DNA of 64,000 bases from Schleiferilactobacillus shenzhenensis LY-73 (lineage in GTDB: Bacteria > Bacillota > Bacilli > Lactobacillales > Lactobacillaceae). Shown here piece after piece: positions 25,261 to 34,084 of the stretch (position 1 is the first letter of the stretch; every line of letters begins with the position of its first letter). The translations under genes were made by a program, and so were the position numbers. The notes beneath the pieces were generated by a model. The model did not search any database and was not told the DNA's origin. It worked only from the letters and a program-made list of their open reading frames with translations. The DNA lies in NCBI RefSeq assembly GCF_000469325.1, contig NZ_KI271587.1, positions 73,604-137,603 on the forward strand, in the 5' to 3' direction.

Positions 25261-27120
25261 ATGTCACACAAAACCAAGCTGCTGACCACCATTGCCATTG
25301 GTGTCCTGGCACTCGTCCTGCAATTCGTCTTCCATCTGAATATTGCTGCCCAAGTCATCGTCACCCTCATGGGGTCAGTCATTGCGTTCACCATGCTTAT
25401 TGAAATGATCAAAACATTACGGTCCGGCAAGTACGGGGTCGATATCCTGGCCATCACCGCCATCATCGCCACCCTGGCGATCAGTGAATACTGGGCCGCG
25501 CTGATGATTCTGGTGATGCTCACCGGCGGCGATGCACTGGAGGATTATGCCCAGCATAAAGCCGGCTCTGAGCTGAAGAGCTTACTCGATAATTCACCAT
25601 CCACGGCCCATCGCTTCGAAGGGGACCGGCTGAAGGACATTACCATTGAAGATGTGCACATCGACGATCATCTGCTGGTCAAGCCCGGCGAAGTCGTTCC
25701 TGTCGACGGCATCATCATTAACGGGCGCTCCACGCTGGACGAATCATCGCTGACCGGGGAATCCCGGCCGGTGGAGCGGCGCACCGGCGACGAAGTGATG
25801 TCCGGGGCGGTCAACGGCGATACGGCGCTGACGATTCGGGCCACGAAGGCCGCCGCCGACAGTCAGTATCAGAAGATCGTTGCGCTGGTTAAAGAGTCCG
25901 AAGCCCGGCCAGCCCACTTTGTCCGTTTAGCTGACCGGTACGCCGTGCCCTTTACCCTCGTTGCGTACTTGATCGCCGGCATTGCCTGGGCGGTCAGCGG
26001 CGACCCCCACCGGTTCGCTGAAGTGCTGGTCGTCGCCTCACCCTGCCCGCTGATCTTGGCCGCGCCAGTGGCCCTGGTTTCTGGCATGAGCCGGGCCAGC
26101 CGCAACGGCATTATCGTCAAGACGGGGACCGTGATTGAGAAATTGGCCGGCGCCAAGACGATTGCCTTCGATAAGACCGGCACAATTACCCGCGGTGTAT
26201 TGGCCGTGGACAAAGTACGGCCCACGGACCACATTTCTGCCACCCATCTGCTCCAAGCGGCCGCCAGTGCTGAGCAGCAGTCTAACCATATTCTCGCCCG
26301 CTCGCTGGTCAAGAGTGCCCGCCGGGATAAGCTGCTGGCCACCGATAGTATTGAAGAAACCACTGGCGCCGGGGTCACCGCCAAGGTCGGCGGCGAGACC
26401 ATCCGCGTCGGCAAGGCCGACTTCGCGGGCGCACCGGCTAGTGCCGTCGTGGACGGGACCGCGGTCTACGTCAGCATCAATGGCACCTATGCCGGTCTGA
26501 TCACCTTCAATGACGAACTGCGGCCCGAAGCGAAGGACACCATTGCCGACTTGCATACCCTGGGCATCAATCACGTCATGATGCTCACGGGGGATAAGAA
26601 GGAGACCGCCCAGGCGATTGCCGACGAGGTGGGCATTGACGACCTGCAGGCCGAGTGCCTGCCCCAGGATAAGATCGACATGCTGAACAGTCTCCCTGAC
26701 GATCAGCGGCCCAGCGTGATGGTCGGTGACGGGGTCAATGACGCCCCGTCCCTGTCCGTAGCCGATGTCGGGATCGCCATGGGCGCCCACGGCTCCACCG
26801 CGGCCAGTGAATCGGCCGACATGGTCATTCTCAAGGACGACTTGGGCCGAGTGACCCGTGCCGTCCGCATCTCCCGGGACACCATGAACGTGGCCAAGCA
26901 GTCCGTTCTGCTGGGCATCTTCATTTGTACCGCACTGATGCTGGTGGCCTCGACTGGCGCCATCCCCGCCCTCTTCGGCGCGATGCTCCAGGAAGTCATC
27001 GACACCGTCTCCATTCTCTGGGCACTGCGGGCGCGTCACGGCAAGTCCCTAGCGCCCAGCGACAGCAACAACCGGCCCCAGCACCGGGTGGTCGGCAAGG
27101 CCAACGCTGTGCGGGAATAA
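25261..27120 (+). CDS. P1B-type metal-exporting ATPase
   Basis: 619 residues. It has no N-terminal metal-binding domain. Key motifs are LTGESRPV (TGES at 165-168), the membrane motif ASPCPLILAAP (SPCP at 260-263), AFDKTGTIT (phosphorylated Asp304) and MVGDGVNDAPSL. An SPC motif marks the P1B-4 group, whose PfeT/FrvA/ZosA members export Fe(II), heme or Zn/Co. The usual HEGGT in the last helices is replaced by MLQEVIDTVSIL, so selectivity is uncertain. The PerR-like box over its promoter favours iron export under peroxide stress. AAAGGGG lies before the ATG. Confidence 0.88.
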   Translation: MSHKTKLLTTIAIGVLALVLQFVFHLNIAAQVIVTLMGSVIAFTMLIEMIKTLRSGKYGVDILAITAIIATLAISEYWAALMILVMLTGGDALEDYAQHKAGSELKSLLDNSPSTAHRFEGDRLKDITIEDVHIDDHLLVKPGEVVPVDGIIINGRSTLDESSLTGESRPVERRTGDEVMSGAVNGDTALTIRATKAAADSQYQKIVALVKESEARPAHFVRLADRYAVPFTLVAYLIAGIAWAVSGDPHRFAEVLVVASPCPLILAAPVALVSGMSRASRNGIIVKTGTVIEKLAGAKTIAFDKTGTITRGVLAVDKVRPTDHISATHLLQAAASAEQQSNHILARSLVKSARRDKLLATDSIEETTGAGVTAKVGGETIRVGKADFAGAPASAVVDGTAVYVSINGTYAGLITFNDELRPEAKDTIADLHTLGINHVMMLTGDKKETAQAIADEVGIDDLQAECLPQDKIDMLNSLPDDQRPSVMVGDGVNDAPSLSVADVGIAMGAHGSTAASESADMVILKDDLGRVTRAVRISRDTMNVAKQSVLLGIFICTALMLVASTGAIPALFGAMLQEVIDTVSILWALRARHGKSLAPSDSNNRPQHRVVGKANAVRE

Positions 27121-27171
27121 TGCCCGGGTGAGGTAAGAAACGCCCCGTTTCTGAATTCTATTACGATCAGA

Positions 27172-27211
27172 AAATATCCCTGACTGGGATGATCCGGTCA
27201 GGGGTATTTGT
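27172..27211. terminator. Bidirectional terminator
   Basis: AAATATCCCTGAC pairs with GTCAGGGGTATTT across a ten-base loop; A-rich and T-rich ends serve both the ATPase gene and the convergent membrane-protein gene. Confidence 0.7.
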
Positions 27212-27218
27212 ATGCCGT

Positions 27219-27878
27219 CTAGAAGTCATTGGTGCGGATACGGTGACGGAGTACCAGGATACTTGCCAGAAATGAAAGGAGCATCAGGCCCGCCGAGGCT
27301 GCGCTCACGGTGACCAACATCATCACCCGGCGGGCCGGTGCGGTGAACGCCGTAATGACCTGAGGCGGAATAACGAACTGGACCAGCGCGTAGGCACCGC
27401 CGAAAAGGAGCAGCATACCGCCCACGGGTCCATTGGGCGACCCGGAGAACAGAAACGGCATTAACCAGAAAAGCAGCCACCAAAAAATCACAATGGCTGC
27501 ACCGCCAATAACGGCCACTGCCCGGGCAGAGACGACCGCCGGCTCAAACCGGTGCAGCAGGGCTAAATAGCCCAGTGCGACGGCCCCAGCGACCACCAAA
27601 GCCAACAGAGCGCTGAGACAGCGCACGGCGGCGACGGTCAGCGGGGACTGGCCGGCGGCCAATTCCCCCGCCAGTTGCTGGTGCTGGGTGTCAAGCGCAA
27701 AAAGGTGATAGACCGCGGCAATAATGGCGACTATGGCCACAATAACTGCGCCAAGCCACCAGCCGCCTTGACTAAAAATCGCCCCGGCGGCCAGGACGAC
27801 GGCCACCCCCGCGAGGCCCCACCAATGAAACCAATCCCGGCCCATTTGACACCATTCAGACCACAGTAGAGTGCCCAT
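27219..27878 (-). CDS. Six-helix membrane protein, unknown
   Basis: 219 residues with about six membrane helices and short loops, similar in layout to ABC-2 type permease subunits, but without a companion ATPase gene. GGAGAAA lies before ATG 27878. It follows the 27901 small gene by 22 bases and probably shares its transcript. No function can be assigned. Confidence 0.6.
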   Translation of the reverse strand: MGTLLWSEWCQMGRDWFHWWGLAGVAVVLAAGAIFSQGGWWLGAVIVAIVAIIAAVYHLFALDTQHQQLAGELAAGQSPLTVAAVRCLSALLALVVAGAVALGYLALLHRFEPAVVSARAVAVIGGAAIVIFWWLLFWLMPFLFSGSPNGPVGGMLLLFGGAYALVQFVIPPQVITAFTAPARRVMMLVTVSAASAGLMLLSFLASILVLRHRIRTNDF

Positions 27879-27900
27879 GATATTTTCTCCAATCTGCCGA

Positions 27901-28080
27901 TCAGTGCGGCCGCGGGGTTCTGTTGACCAGCTGGCCGGCAATACCGGCAACGCCAGCCAAAACGATTGCTACCGGCAAAAACTGACGCAGTGACTGCACG
28001 AAGAACGTGACCACTGCAAGCAACAGCCCAATCAATGCGACGATACGCAGAATGCCTTGAATTCCTTTGAAATTTTGCAT
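27901..28080 (-). CDS. Small two-helix membrane protein
   Basis: 59 residues: MQNFKGIQGILRIVALIGLL, then a second helix (PVAIVLAGVAGIAGQL) and a basic end, NRTPRPH. GGAGGTTG lies before ATG 28080. It is the first gene of a pair with the 27219 membrane protein. Confidence 0.6.
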   Translation of the reverse strand: MQNFKGIQGILRIVALIGLLLAVVTFFVQSLRQFLPVAIVLAGVAGIAGQLVNRTPRPH

Positions 28081-28235
28081 GCCAGCAACCTCCTCCATAT
28101 TGCCCATAGTGTACCGCTTACATGTGCCAGCGTGAACAAAACTGTCTCACAATTTGTCAGATTAGCAAAACCGTTGACTTGACTGCCTGCCGTGCCCACA
28201 ATGGAAGTAATCATTGTACGCAAAGGGGTCTTAGT

Positions 28236-29696
28236 ATGGCGAACGAAACGAAACCGCTCACGACACCTAAAAAGGTGTCCCGTTTGCGGTATGACCTAAG
28301 TCAGATCCGCATCAAGAACACGGTCAGCGAGCTGCAGAATATGGGCAAGGACATCCGGGACAAGGTGCCCTTCAGTGCGCTCGCAGAGTTCAAGCCCGTC
28401 CACCGGGATGTCGTCCAAGGCATCCAGCACGTGGAACGGGCCTTCATTAAGGAATTGGTCCCGCTGCGTCACGAGCGGATGGCGGCCTCGCCCTTTTCTT
28501 TCTTTCGCGGTACCGATGAACTGATGGCTTACGACTTGACCAAGCAGACGGCCACGAATATTCCCGTCGTCATCTCCGGTGATGCCCACGTCGGCAACTT
28601 CGGCTTCTATGCCTCGCCGGAACGCAAGCTGCTCTTCGACCTCAACGACTTCGATGAGTCGACCATCGGCAGCTGGGATTGGGACGTCCGCCGGCTGCTC
28701 GTCAGCATTATCTTGGCGGGGGAGCAGATCAAGCTGGACGAGGACGATCTGGAAGATATCATGACCCACACCGTCCAGACCTACCAGCAGATCATCATCG
28801 AGTGCTTCGACGACCATAGTGCCCTGGAACGCTATTACTTCTCCACTGAAGTCGAGAGCTTCCTGACGGCCCAGGCCGAGGGGGCGTCACTGCCCAAGTT
28901 GTGGCGCAAGATCAAGGACAACGCCCCCGCCCGGGATTCCGAGCAAGTCGTCCGCAAGTTCACGACGCTGGACGACCGCGGTCACCTGATCTTCAAGGAG
29001 AACGCACCGAGGACGGTACATGTTTCTGACAAACGGTTCAAGGAGATCGCCACCCATCTGCGGACCTATATTCAGACCGTCAAGCCCGACGTGGCGGTGC
29101 TCCTGTCCCAGTTCCACGTCAGCGACATCGTCCGCCACAGCGTCGGGGTCGGCAGCTTCGGCACCCGCTGCTACCTGGTCCTGCTCACCGCCATCGACGG
29201 CAGCCACCTGGTCCTGCAGATCAAGGAAGCCCTGCCCACTCGCCGGTTCCAAGGCTTCGACGTGACCACCCGCTTCAGCCAGGACGGCCCCGACAACGGC
29301 GAGCGTATCGTCACCTGCCAGCAGATCCTGCAGCGCGCCTCCGACCCGTTCCTGGGCTTCTACCATAACGACGACACCGGCCGCAGTTTCTACGTCCGCC
29401 AATTCCGCGACATGAAGGAATCCATGGATATTGAGAAAATGGACAAGGACGACTTCGATACCTACGCCCGCATCTGTGCGCTGCTGCTGGCCCGGGGCCA
29501 CGCCCAGAGTCCCACCGGGGCCCTGGTCCGGGGTTACGCCGGTCAGAAGAGGAAGCTGGTCAGTGCGCTGATCGACTGGTCCCAGGCCTATGCCCAGCAA
29601 GTCCACGCCGACTACGACGCCTTCATGGCGGCCATCAACGACCAGACGCTGGCGCTGCCGGCTGCCGAAGATGAGGAGGACGATGACGATGACTAA
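28236..29696 (+). CDS. DUF2252 family protein (kinase-like fold)
   Basis: 486 residues covering the whole DUF2252 family. Conserved elements are SPFSFFRGTDELMAYDL (about 86-102), VVISGDAHVGNFGFYAS (about 112-128) and LLFDLNDFDESTIGSWDWDV (about 135-154). The GDxHxxN and xDFD elements resemble the catalytic loop and metal motif of aminoglycoside-kinase-type folds, so phosphotransfer is plausible, but no substrate is known. AAAGGGG lies before ATG 28236. The acidic tail EDDDDD overlaps the following DsrE-like gene, indicating coupled translation. Confidence 0.82.
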   Translation: MANETKPLTTPKKVSRLRYDLSQIRIKNTVSELQNMGKDIRDKVPFSALAEFKPVHRDVVQGIQHVERAFIKELVPLRHERMAASPFSFFRGTDELMAYDLTKQTATNIPVVISGDAHVGNFGFYASPERKLLFDLNDFDESTIGSWDWDVRRLLVSIILAGEQIKLDEDDLEDIMTHTVQTYQQIIIECFDDHSALERYYFSTEVESFLTAQAEGASLPKLWRKIKDNAPARDSEQVVRKFTTLDDRGHLIFKENAPRTVHVSDKRFKEIATHLRTYIQTVKPDVAVLLSQFHVSDIVRHSVGVGSFGTRCYLVLLTAIDGSHLVLQIKEALPTRRFQGFDVTTRFSQDGPDNGERIVTCQQILQRASDPFLGFYHNDDTGRSFYVRQFRDMKESMDIEKMDKDDFDTYARICALLLARGHAQSPTGALVRGYAGQKRKLVSALIDWSQAYAQQVHADYDAFMAAINDQTLALPAAEDEEDDDDD

Positions 29697-30027
29697 GGTC
29701 GTATTCCATGTGGATGAGTTAGAAAAGTGGGACCACGCACTAAGCAACGTCCAGAACCTGCTGGCTTACGGCAAAAGCAGCGGCACGTCCTACACCATCG
29801 TTGTGCTGATCAACGGCGACGCCATCATGGGTTATTTGGTAGCCCGTTTGCGGGACCAGGTGGATACCTTGCAAAGCGCCGGTGTGGCCTTCCACGCCTG
29901 CCATAACTCGATGCAGAGCCATGGCTTAGCAGACAGCCAGCTGCCGGCGGGCGTGACGGTGGTGCCGGCGGGGGTGGCTGACCTGGCGGCGCTGCAGGAT
30001 GACGGGTACCGATACATCAAGCCCTAG
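29689..30027 (+). CDS. DsrE/DsrF-like family protein
   Basis: 112 residues with the DsrE fold pattern: KVVFHVDELEKWDHALSNVQN at the start, YTIVVLINGDAIMGYL (about 37-52), then VAFHACHNSMQSHGL with a cysteine near residue 71 and VTVVPAGVADLAALQDDGY. Such proteins often take part in sulfur transfer, but many single copies have no known role. GAGGAGG (29673-29679) favours ATG 29689 over 29683. The start lies inside the end of the DUF2252 gene. Confidence 0.75.
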   Translation: MTKVVFHVDELEKWDHALSNVQNLLAYGKSSGTSYTIVVLINGDAIMGYLVARLRDQVDTLQSAGVAFHACHNSMQSHGLADSQLPAGVTVVPAGVADLAALQDDGYRYIKP

Positions 30028-30029
30028 AA

Positions 30030-30078
30030 TAGAAAAAGAGAGGGCGAACAAAATCCGCGCTCTCTTTTTTTCTATTTC
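30030..30078 (+). terminator. Terminator after DUF2252-DsrE operon
   Basis: AGAAAAAGAGAG pairs with CTCTCTTTTTTTCT around a GC-rich inner pairing (GCG/CGC), followed by more T. Confidence 0.8.
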
Positions 30079-30150
30079 TGATTGACGTCTTGAGTCTGGT
30101 TATCGCTTGGCGGTAATTGATGCACTTGGTTTACCGCACGGTCGATATCA

Positions 30151-30399
30151 TTACCACCGGTTGGTGAGTGGGTGTCGGTGTTTTTGCTCGTAATTATTCA
30201 GCACCTTAAAGAGGTCATTTCCAATTGCTCGAAAATCACCAGAAATTTTCGCTTCATCGCTTTTCTTTGACATGGCTGGGTAGTAAGAGCGCTTTTTGGC
30301 CGCCACAGGCTGCATCACTTTAGTAATGATGCGGCTAACACCAGTAACTGTTTGGACGAAGGGCCTCGTCACTACAGTCAAAAGGTTTAGGAAACTCAT
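30151..30399 (-). CDS. Hypothetical protein, 82 residues
   Basis: Begins MSFLNLLTVVTRPFVQTVTG, an amphipathic or weakly membrane-seeking N-terminus, followed by a basic part (QPVAAKKRSYYPAMSKKSDE) and a helical end. It has no recognised domain. The ribosome site is weak (GGGGTG), and base composition is lower in GC than that of its neighbours, so the gene call is only moderately safe. Confidence 0.45.
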   Translation of the reverse strand: MSFLNLLTVVTRPFVQTVTGVSRIITKVMQPVAAKKRSYYPAMSKKSDEAKISGDFRAIGNDLFKVLNNYEQKHRHPLTNRW

Positions 30400-30534
30400 C
30401 GTCAACACCCCAATCTTTGACCCTGAAGAAATTGTATCACAGTAAGAACGTATATCTCTACATTGGCAGTTCTCAATTCGGGATTGGGTCTGCTCTGTCA
30501 CCCGTGCGTACTGACACATCAATGAGAAGCGCCA

Positions 30535-31206
30535 TTATTTCCCAGGTAATAATGTCCTCGGCAAATCCACCGGAGCTTCGCGGGCCCAGCCATGATCTGC
30601 CCGCCACGACCGCTTCGCCGTCTTCGACACCCACGGGTTCCCGGCAACGTAAAACCGATACGGCCGGTCATGCCAGCCGCCGGCGCGGACGCCAACCCGG
30701 GCAGAATCCGCGATCGTCCGGGGAAGGCTGCGCCATTCATCGGCCAGCACCACCGTCAGCGGCGCCGTCGCTAAATGATGTAAGTTCAAGCTTTTGTCGC
30801 GCACGCCGAACGCCCGAAACAGCTTGCCTGGCCCATTGGTCAGCTCGCCCAAGGACCGGCCGGCACGGTTGGCCTGCATGATGTCGATCCCCCAGACGGG
30901 CTGAATGCCGCGCAGCAGCACCCCCTGGGGGACCTCTGCGGCTTGCACGGCAATATCGCACATAAACAAGCCGCGCCGCTCATAGATATAAATCGTCCCC
31001 GGCGGGCCGTACAGGGCCTCGTTGGCGGGTGACCGGTGGCCTTGGTAGGCGTGAGCCGCATTATCGGCCTGACCGAGATAGGCCTCGGTCTCAACGATCC
31101 AGCCGCCTACGAGCCCTGCCGGTGAATGGTACAGCAGCGGCCGGCCTAACAAGTCCTGGGCAATGGCCTGCGTTGAACGTCCGGTGAAAAAGTCGGCGTA
31201 TGCCAT
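30535..31206 (-). CDS. 3-methyladenine DNA glycosylase (AAG/MPG family)
   Basis: 223 residues, the usual size for bacterial AAG-type enzymes. It excises alkylated purines. The catalytic Glu is in GGWIVETEAYLG (about 34-45), followed by DNAAHAYQGHRSPAN, YGPPGTIYIYERRGLFMCDI and TNGPGKLFRAFGV, all family hallmarks. GAAAGGAG lies before ATG 31206. It stands alone, divergent from a DUF488 gene. Confidence 0.9.
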   Translation of the reverse strand: MAYADFFTGRSTQAIAQDLLGRPLLYHSPAGLVGGWIVETEAYLGQADNAAHAYQGHRSPANEALYGPPGTIYIYERRGLFMCDIAVQAAEVPQGVLLRGIQPVWGIDIMQANRAGRSLGELTNGPGKLFRAFGVRDKSLNLHHLATAPLTVVLADEWRSLPRTIADSARVGVRAGGWHDRPYRFYVAGNPWVSKTAKRSWRADHGWAREAPVDLPRTLLPGK

Positions 31207-31259
31207 TTGCTCCGCTCCTTTCTTCCTGAAATGCTAAACTTATCTTAGAGGTGAGTCCG

Positions 31260-31631
31260 ATGAGTGTCAAAATCAAACGTATCTACGGGGACTTGTTACC
31301 CGACCCGAAGGATGGCTACCGGATTCTGGTGGACCGGCTGTGGCCCCGGGGTGTGTCGAAGGTCAAGGCGGAATTGGACGAATGGGATAAGCAGATTGGC
31401 CCGAGCACCGAACTGCGCCAGTGGTTCGGCCATGACCCGGAGAAGTACCCGGAGTTCAAGCAGCGCTACATTGCAGAACTGGACGCCAATCCGGCGACCC
31501 CGGACTTCTTGCAGCTGGTCAAGGATAAGGCCGCAACCGGTCCGGTGGTCCTGCTCTTCGGCGCCAAGGACGAGACGCACAACCAAGCCGTCGTCCTGCA
31601 AGACTACTTAGCGGCTAAAGGCATCCAATAA
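31260..31631 (+). CDS. DUF488 family protein
   Basis: 123 residues. The family signature is clear: KRIYGDLLPDPKDGYRILVD and RLWPRGVSK, then WFGHDPEKYPEFKQRY and GPVVLLFGAKDETHNQAVVL near the end. Members are small cytoplasmic proteins of unknown function, sometimes near stress genes. GAGGTGAG lies before ATG 31260. A terminator follows. Confidence 0.85.
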   Translation: MSVKIKRIYGDLLPDPKDGYRILVDRLWPRGVSKVKAELDEWDKQIGPSTELRQWFGHDPEKYPEFKQRYIAELDANPATPDFLQLVKDKAATGPVVLLFGAKDETHNQAVVLQDYLAAKGIQ

Positions 31632-31640
31632 CAACGACGA

Positions 31641-31684
31641 AAAAATGCCGGTTCTCTGCTCACGCGCAGGGATCCGGCATTTTA
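31641..31684. terminator. Bidirectional terminator
   Basis: AAAAATGCCGG pairs with CCGGCATTTT, with an inner CTGC/GCAG pairing, between convergent genes. Confidence 0.8.
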
Positions 31685-31692
31685 AATAACAA

Positions 31693-32076
31693 TCAAACGT
31701 TGCCGATTTCGTTGATTTCTTCCTCGGCTTGCTTGGTGATTTTGATTTCTTTCTCGCCCAGTTCGGCGCTCAAGGTATCCATGGCGTCGTCCCGGGACTT
31801 GATAATATCCATGTTGAAGATGATGTTCTTAATGTCGCCCTTTTGGTAGTCGAAGCTCTCGAACTGGATGAACGGGTCTTTTTCTTCACTCCGTACTTCC
31901 TTGTCGATAGCCTTGGCGAGTGCCTTGGCGTATACGGCATCCTTCATGTTCGGGGTGTCCTTCTCGGTAATGTAGCCGCGGGTCATCAGCTTTTCGCCAA
32001 GGGCCTTCACGTCGTCTTTGATTTCGACTTTGGGTGCTGTGTTCTTTGCAGTGTCTTTCTTTTCGCTATCTGCCAT
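31693..32076 (-). CDS. Hypothetical acidic-basic helical protein
   Basis: 127 residues, highly charged, no signal peptide or membrane segment. It begins MADSEKKDTAKNTAPKVEIK and contains KDAVYAKALAKAIDKEVRSE and DPFIQFESFDYQKGD, suggesting long helices and one beta hairpin. GAGGCGATG lies before the ATG. The family is not recognised; it may be a stress-related cytoplasmic protein. Confidence 0.65.
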   Translation of the reverse strand: MADSEKKDTAKNTAPKVEIKDDVKALGEKLMTRGYITEKDTPNMKDAVYAKALAKAIDKEVRSEEKDPFIQFESFDYQKGDIKNIIFNMDIIKSRDDAMDTLSAELGEKEIKITKQAEEEINEIGNV

Positions 32077-32124
32077 AATTCATCGCCTCGTACACCATTA
32101 TAGCGCGTTTGGTAAGCCGGGGTG

Positions 32125-32153
32125 AAAAAAATCCCCAGACCGCAGCCTGGAGA
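32125..32153 (-). terminator. Terminator of the 3D-domain protein gene
   Basis: On the minus strand TCTCCAG pairs with CTGGGGA around GCTGCGGT and is followed by seven T. Confidence 0.75.
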
Positions 32154-32169
32154 ATGAAAGTTTCATTGA

Positions 32170-33255
32170 TTATTCGACGGTAACGACCGCAGTGGTCACC
32201 CCGTAAGAGGGTACTGACGCGTTGGGCCAAGCGACATCCAACTGGTTCGGATTGCTGTAGGCGAACGTACCGGTATCGTTGACGACCCGGTGGATCTCGG
32301 TACCATCGGCGAAGACGATCTTCAACCGAGTGCCCTTCGGATAGATGGACAGTGCGGCGGCAACACCGCCGTAGCCCATACTGGACCCGAGAACGGCGGG
32401 GTCATAGAACGAAATCTTCATGACCCGCATACCGGATGAACTGCTGCTGGTACCGGTGCTGGTGCTGGTATTCGTCGGCGCGGCGCTCGTATTGCTCGCG
32501 GCGGTACTGCTGGACTGTTTCGCCGCTAAGGCTTCCTGCTGGGCCTTTTGGGCAGCCAGGGCAGAAGTCAGCTGGGCTTGCAGGCCGGACAGCTGGGACT
32601 TATTGTCATTCAATTCTTGCTGGAGCTTCGTTTGCTGGTCTTGCGCGGCTTTTTGCGCCGCCTGCAAGTCATTCTGGTCTTGCACGATCTGCTGCTTCTG
32701 GCTCTGCAGCTGGGTTTCTTTCTGCTGCTGCTCAGTCTTCAGACTGGCCAGCTGCTTCTGGGCGTCCTGGACGGCCGTTAAGGCATCCTTGGTGGCCCCA
32801 GAGATCTTGTTGACGGTGAAGGTCCGGCTGATCAAGTCGGACAAGTTGTCGCTCTTGAGCAGAAAGTCGATGTAGATATTACCGGTTACGGTATCGGCGT
32901 TCTGTTTCTGTAAAGCAATCAGCTGCTGTTTCAGCGTGTCTTTACGCTGCGCAATCTGGGTCTGCATGGCACTGATCTTCCCCGACAGTTCACTGATCCG
33001 CGCCTGGGCGGTGTCGATCGCCTCTTCGGTACTGTCTAACTCGCTTTGCTTGGCGACGACTTGCTTGTTTAAATCGTTCAACTTGTTGGTCTGGTCATTG
33101 ATTTCATTGACCAGCTTGTTCGAAATATCCTTCTTGCTGCTGATGGCGGACTTCGCATCGGAGACCGAATCAGCGTGTACATTCACGGGAGTGACGAGAC
33201 TGCCGAGCATCATAAGGGCGGCAATCCCTGCTAAAACGCGTGAAATTTTCTTCAT
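32170..33255 (-). CDS. Secreted coiled-coil protein with C-terminal 3D domain
   Basis: 361 residues. A signal peptide (MKKISRVLAGIAALMMLGSL, cleavage near VHADS) leads to a long coiled coil (about 30-235) of the PcsB/CwlO N-terminal type, a Ser/Thr linker, and a C-terminal 3D-type barrel: GGVAAALSIYPKGTRLKIVF, HRVVNDTGTF and NQLDVAWPNASV. In this family the coiled coil contacts FtsEX or similar activators and the C-terminus binds or cuts peptidoglycan. Instead of an NlpC/P60 hydrolase it has the 3D fold. AGGAGG lies before ATG 33255. A possible WalR-type site lies upstream. Confidence 0.82.
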   Translation of the reverse strand: MKKISRVLAGIAALMMLGSLVTPVNVHADSVSDAKSAISSKKDISNKLVNEINDQTNKLNDLNKQVVAKQSELDSTEEAIDTAQARISELSGKISAMQTQIAQRKDTLKQQLIALQKQNADTVTGNIYIDFLLKSDNLSDLISRTFTVNKISGATKDALTAVQDAQKQLASLKTEQQQKETQLQSQKQQIVQDQNDLQAAQKAAQDQQTKLQQELNDNKSQLSGLQAQLTSALAAQKAQQEALAAKQSSSTAASNTSAAPTNTSTSTGTSSSSSGMRVMKISFYDPAVLGSSMGYGGVAAALSIYPKGTRLKIVFADGTEIHRVVNDTGTFAYSNPNQLDVAWPNASVPSYGVTTAVVTVE

Positions 33256-33297
33256 GTTTGATGACCTCCTGAACTCTGTACACGATAACACGGTGAT

Positions 33298-33314
33298 TGT
33301 TACAGTTTCGTAAC
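33298..33314. promoter_or_regulatory. Possible WalR-type binding site
   Basis: TGTTAC-AGTTT-CGTAAC lies 43 bases before the wall-protein gene. It resembles the two-part WalR box TGTWAH-N5-TGTWAH with one mismatch, but in reverse orientation to the gene, so confidence is low. Confidence 0.25.
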
Positions 33315-33551
33315 GAGATCTTTACAGGTTGCCACATTCAACTTGTAAGGTCAACAAATCTGTAATAAAGGAGGGCCTATAAGCAATATTGACAGGGCCT
33401 GAATGTCATGAAACCCGCTAGATACGCGTATCAACACGGGTTCAGCAAATAATGTAAACGGTCTATGAATGTCATACAAGCTGTTCTATAATATACGTAA
33501 CTTGCCGTTATTGTATTAATGCAAGCAATACAACCCAAGGCGGTGATTTTC

Positions 33552-33953
33552 GTGCAGTTCCACATCACGGAAGACAGTGCCCAACCTATCTACATCCAGC
33601 TGGCCCAACAGATCATTATCGGCGTGGCCACGGGCGAGCTGCACCCCGGCGAGCAGCTCCCTGCCACCCGGATACTCGGCACCAGTCTGAACATCGATCC
33701 GATGACCGTCTCCAAGTGTTACCAGTTACTTAAGACGGACGGCTACGTGGAGGGCGACCGCCACCGCGGCACCCGCATCAGCACCCAGCTGCCCATCACC
33801 ACAGACGAGATCATCACGCCGGAATTGACCGTGGCGTTGGCGAAGGGATTATTGCAGGGTCTGACCATTCGACAGCTGCAAGACCTTTGCCAGCAGATCC
33901 TGCTCCATTTCCACCCGCTGCCGCAATCGACACCGAAGATGCCCCAATCCTAG
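33552..33953 (+). CDS. GntR-family regulator, YtrA subfamily
   Basis: 133 residues. A winged helix of the GntR type fills residues 8-75 (QPIYIQLAQQIIIGVATGEL, then PGEQLPATRILGTSLNIDPM and RGTRIS), followed by a short helical tail typical of the YtrA group, which often controls ABC transporters. Start GTG 33552 is chosen because AGGCGGTG precedes it and the protein then begins at the usual point. TATAAT at 33487-33492 may be its -10. No transporter gene follows in the same direction, so the target must be elsewhere. Confidence 0.83.
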   Translation: MQFHITEDSAQPIYIQLAQQIIIGVATGELHPGEQLPATRILGTSLNIDPMTVSKCYQLLKTDGYVEGDRHRGTRISTQLPITTDEIITPELTVALAKGLLQGLTIRQLQDLCQQILLHFHPLPQSTPKMPQS

Positions 33954-34006
33954 CCATCATTCCCGTATTCGTGTCATCCCCCTATCCCCATCCTTACCAG
34001 CATACG

Positions 34007-34052
34007 AGAAAAGCGCCTGCCCGGACCGAATCGTCCGCACAGGCGCTTTTCT
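34007..34052. terminator. Bidirectional terminator
   Basis: AGAAAAGCGCCTG pairs perfectly with CAGGCGCTTTTCT, with an inner CGGAC/GTCCG pairing, between the GntR and lactate-oxidase genes. Confidence 0.85.
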
Positions 34053-34084
34053 ATCTATATTATGTTGTCCGAATGTTGTCCGAA

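Noticed and set aside
27131..27152. Shared AAGAAACGCCCCGTTTCT hairpin with 57404-57423
   Set aside because: The similarity is short and can be explained by chance resemblance of terminator-type hairpins; not claimed as a dispersed repeat.
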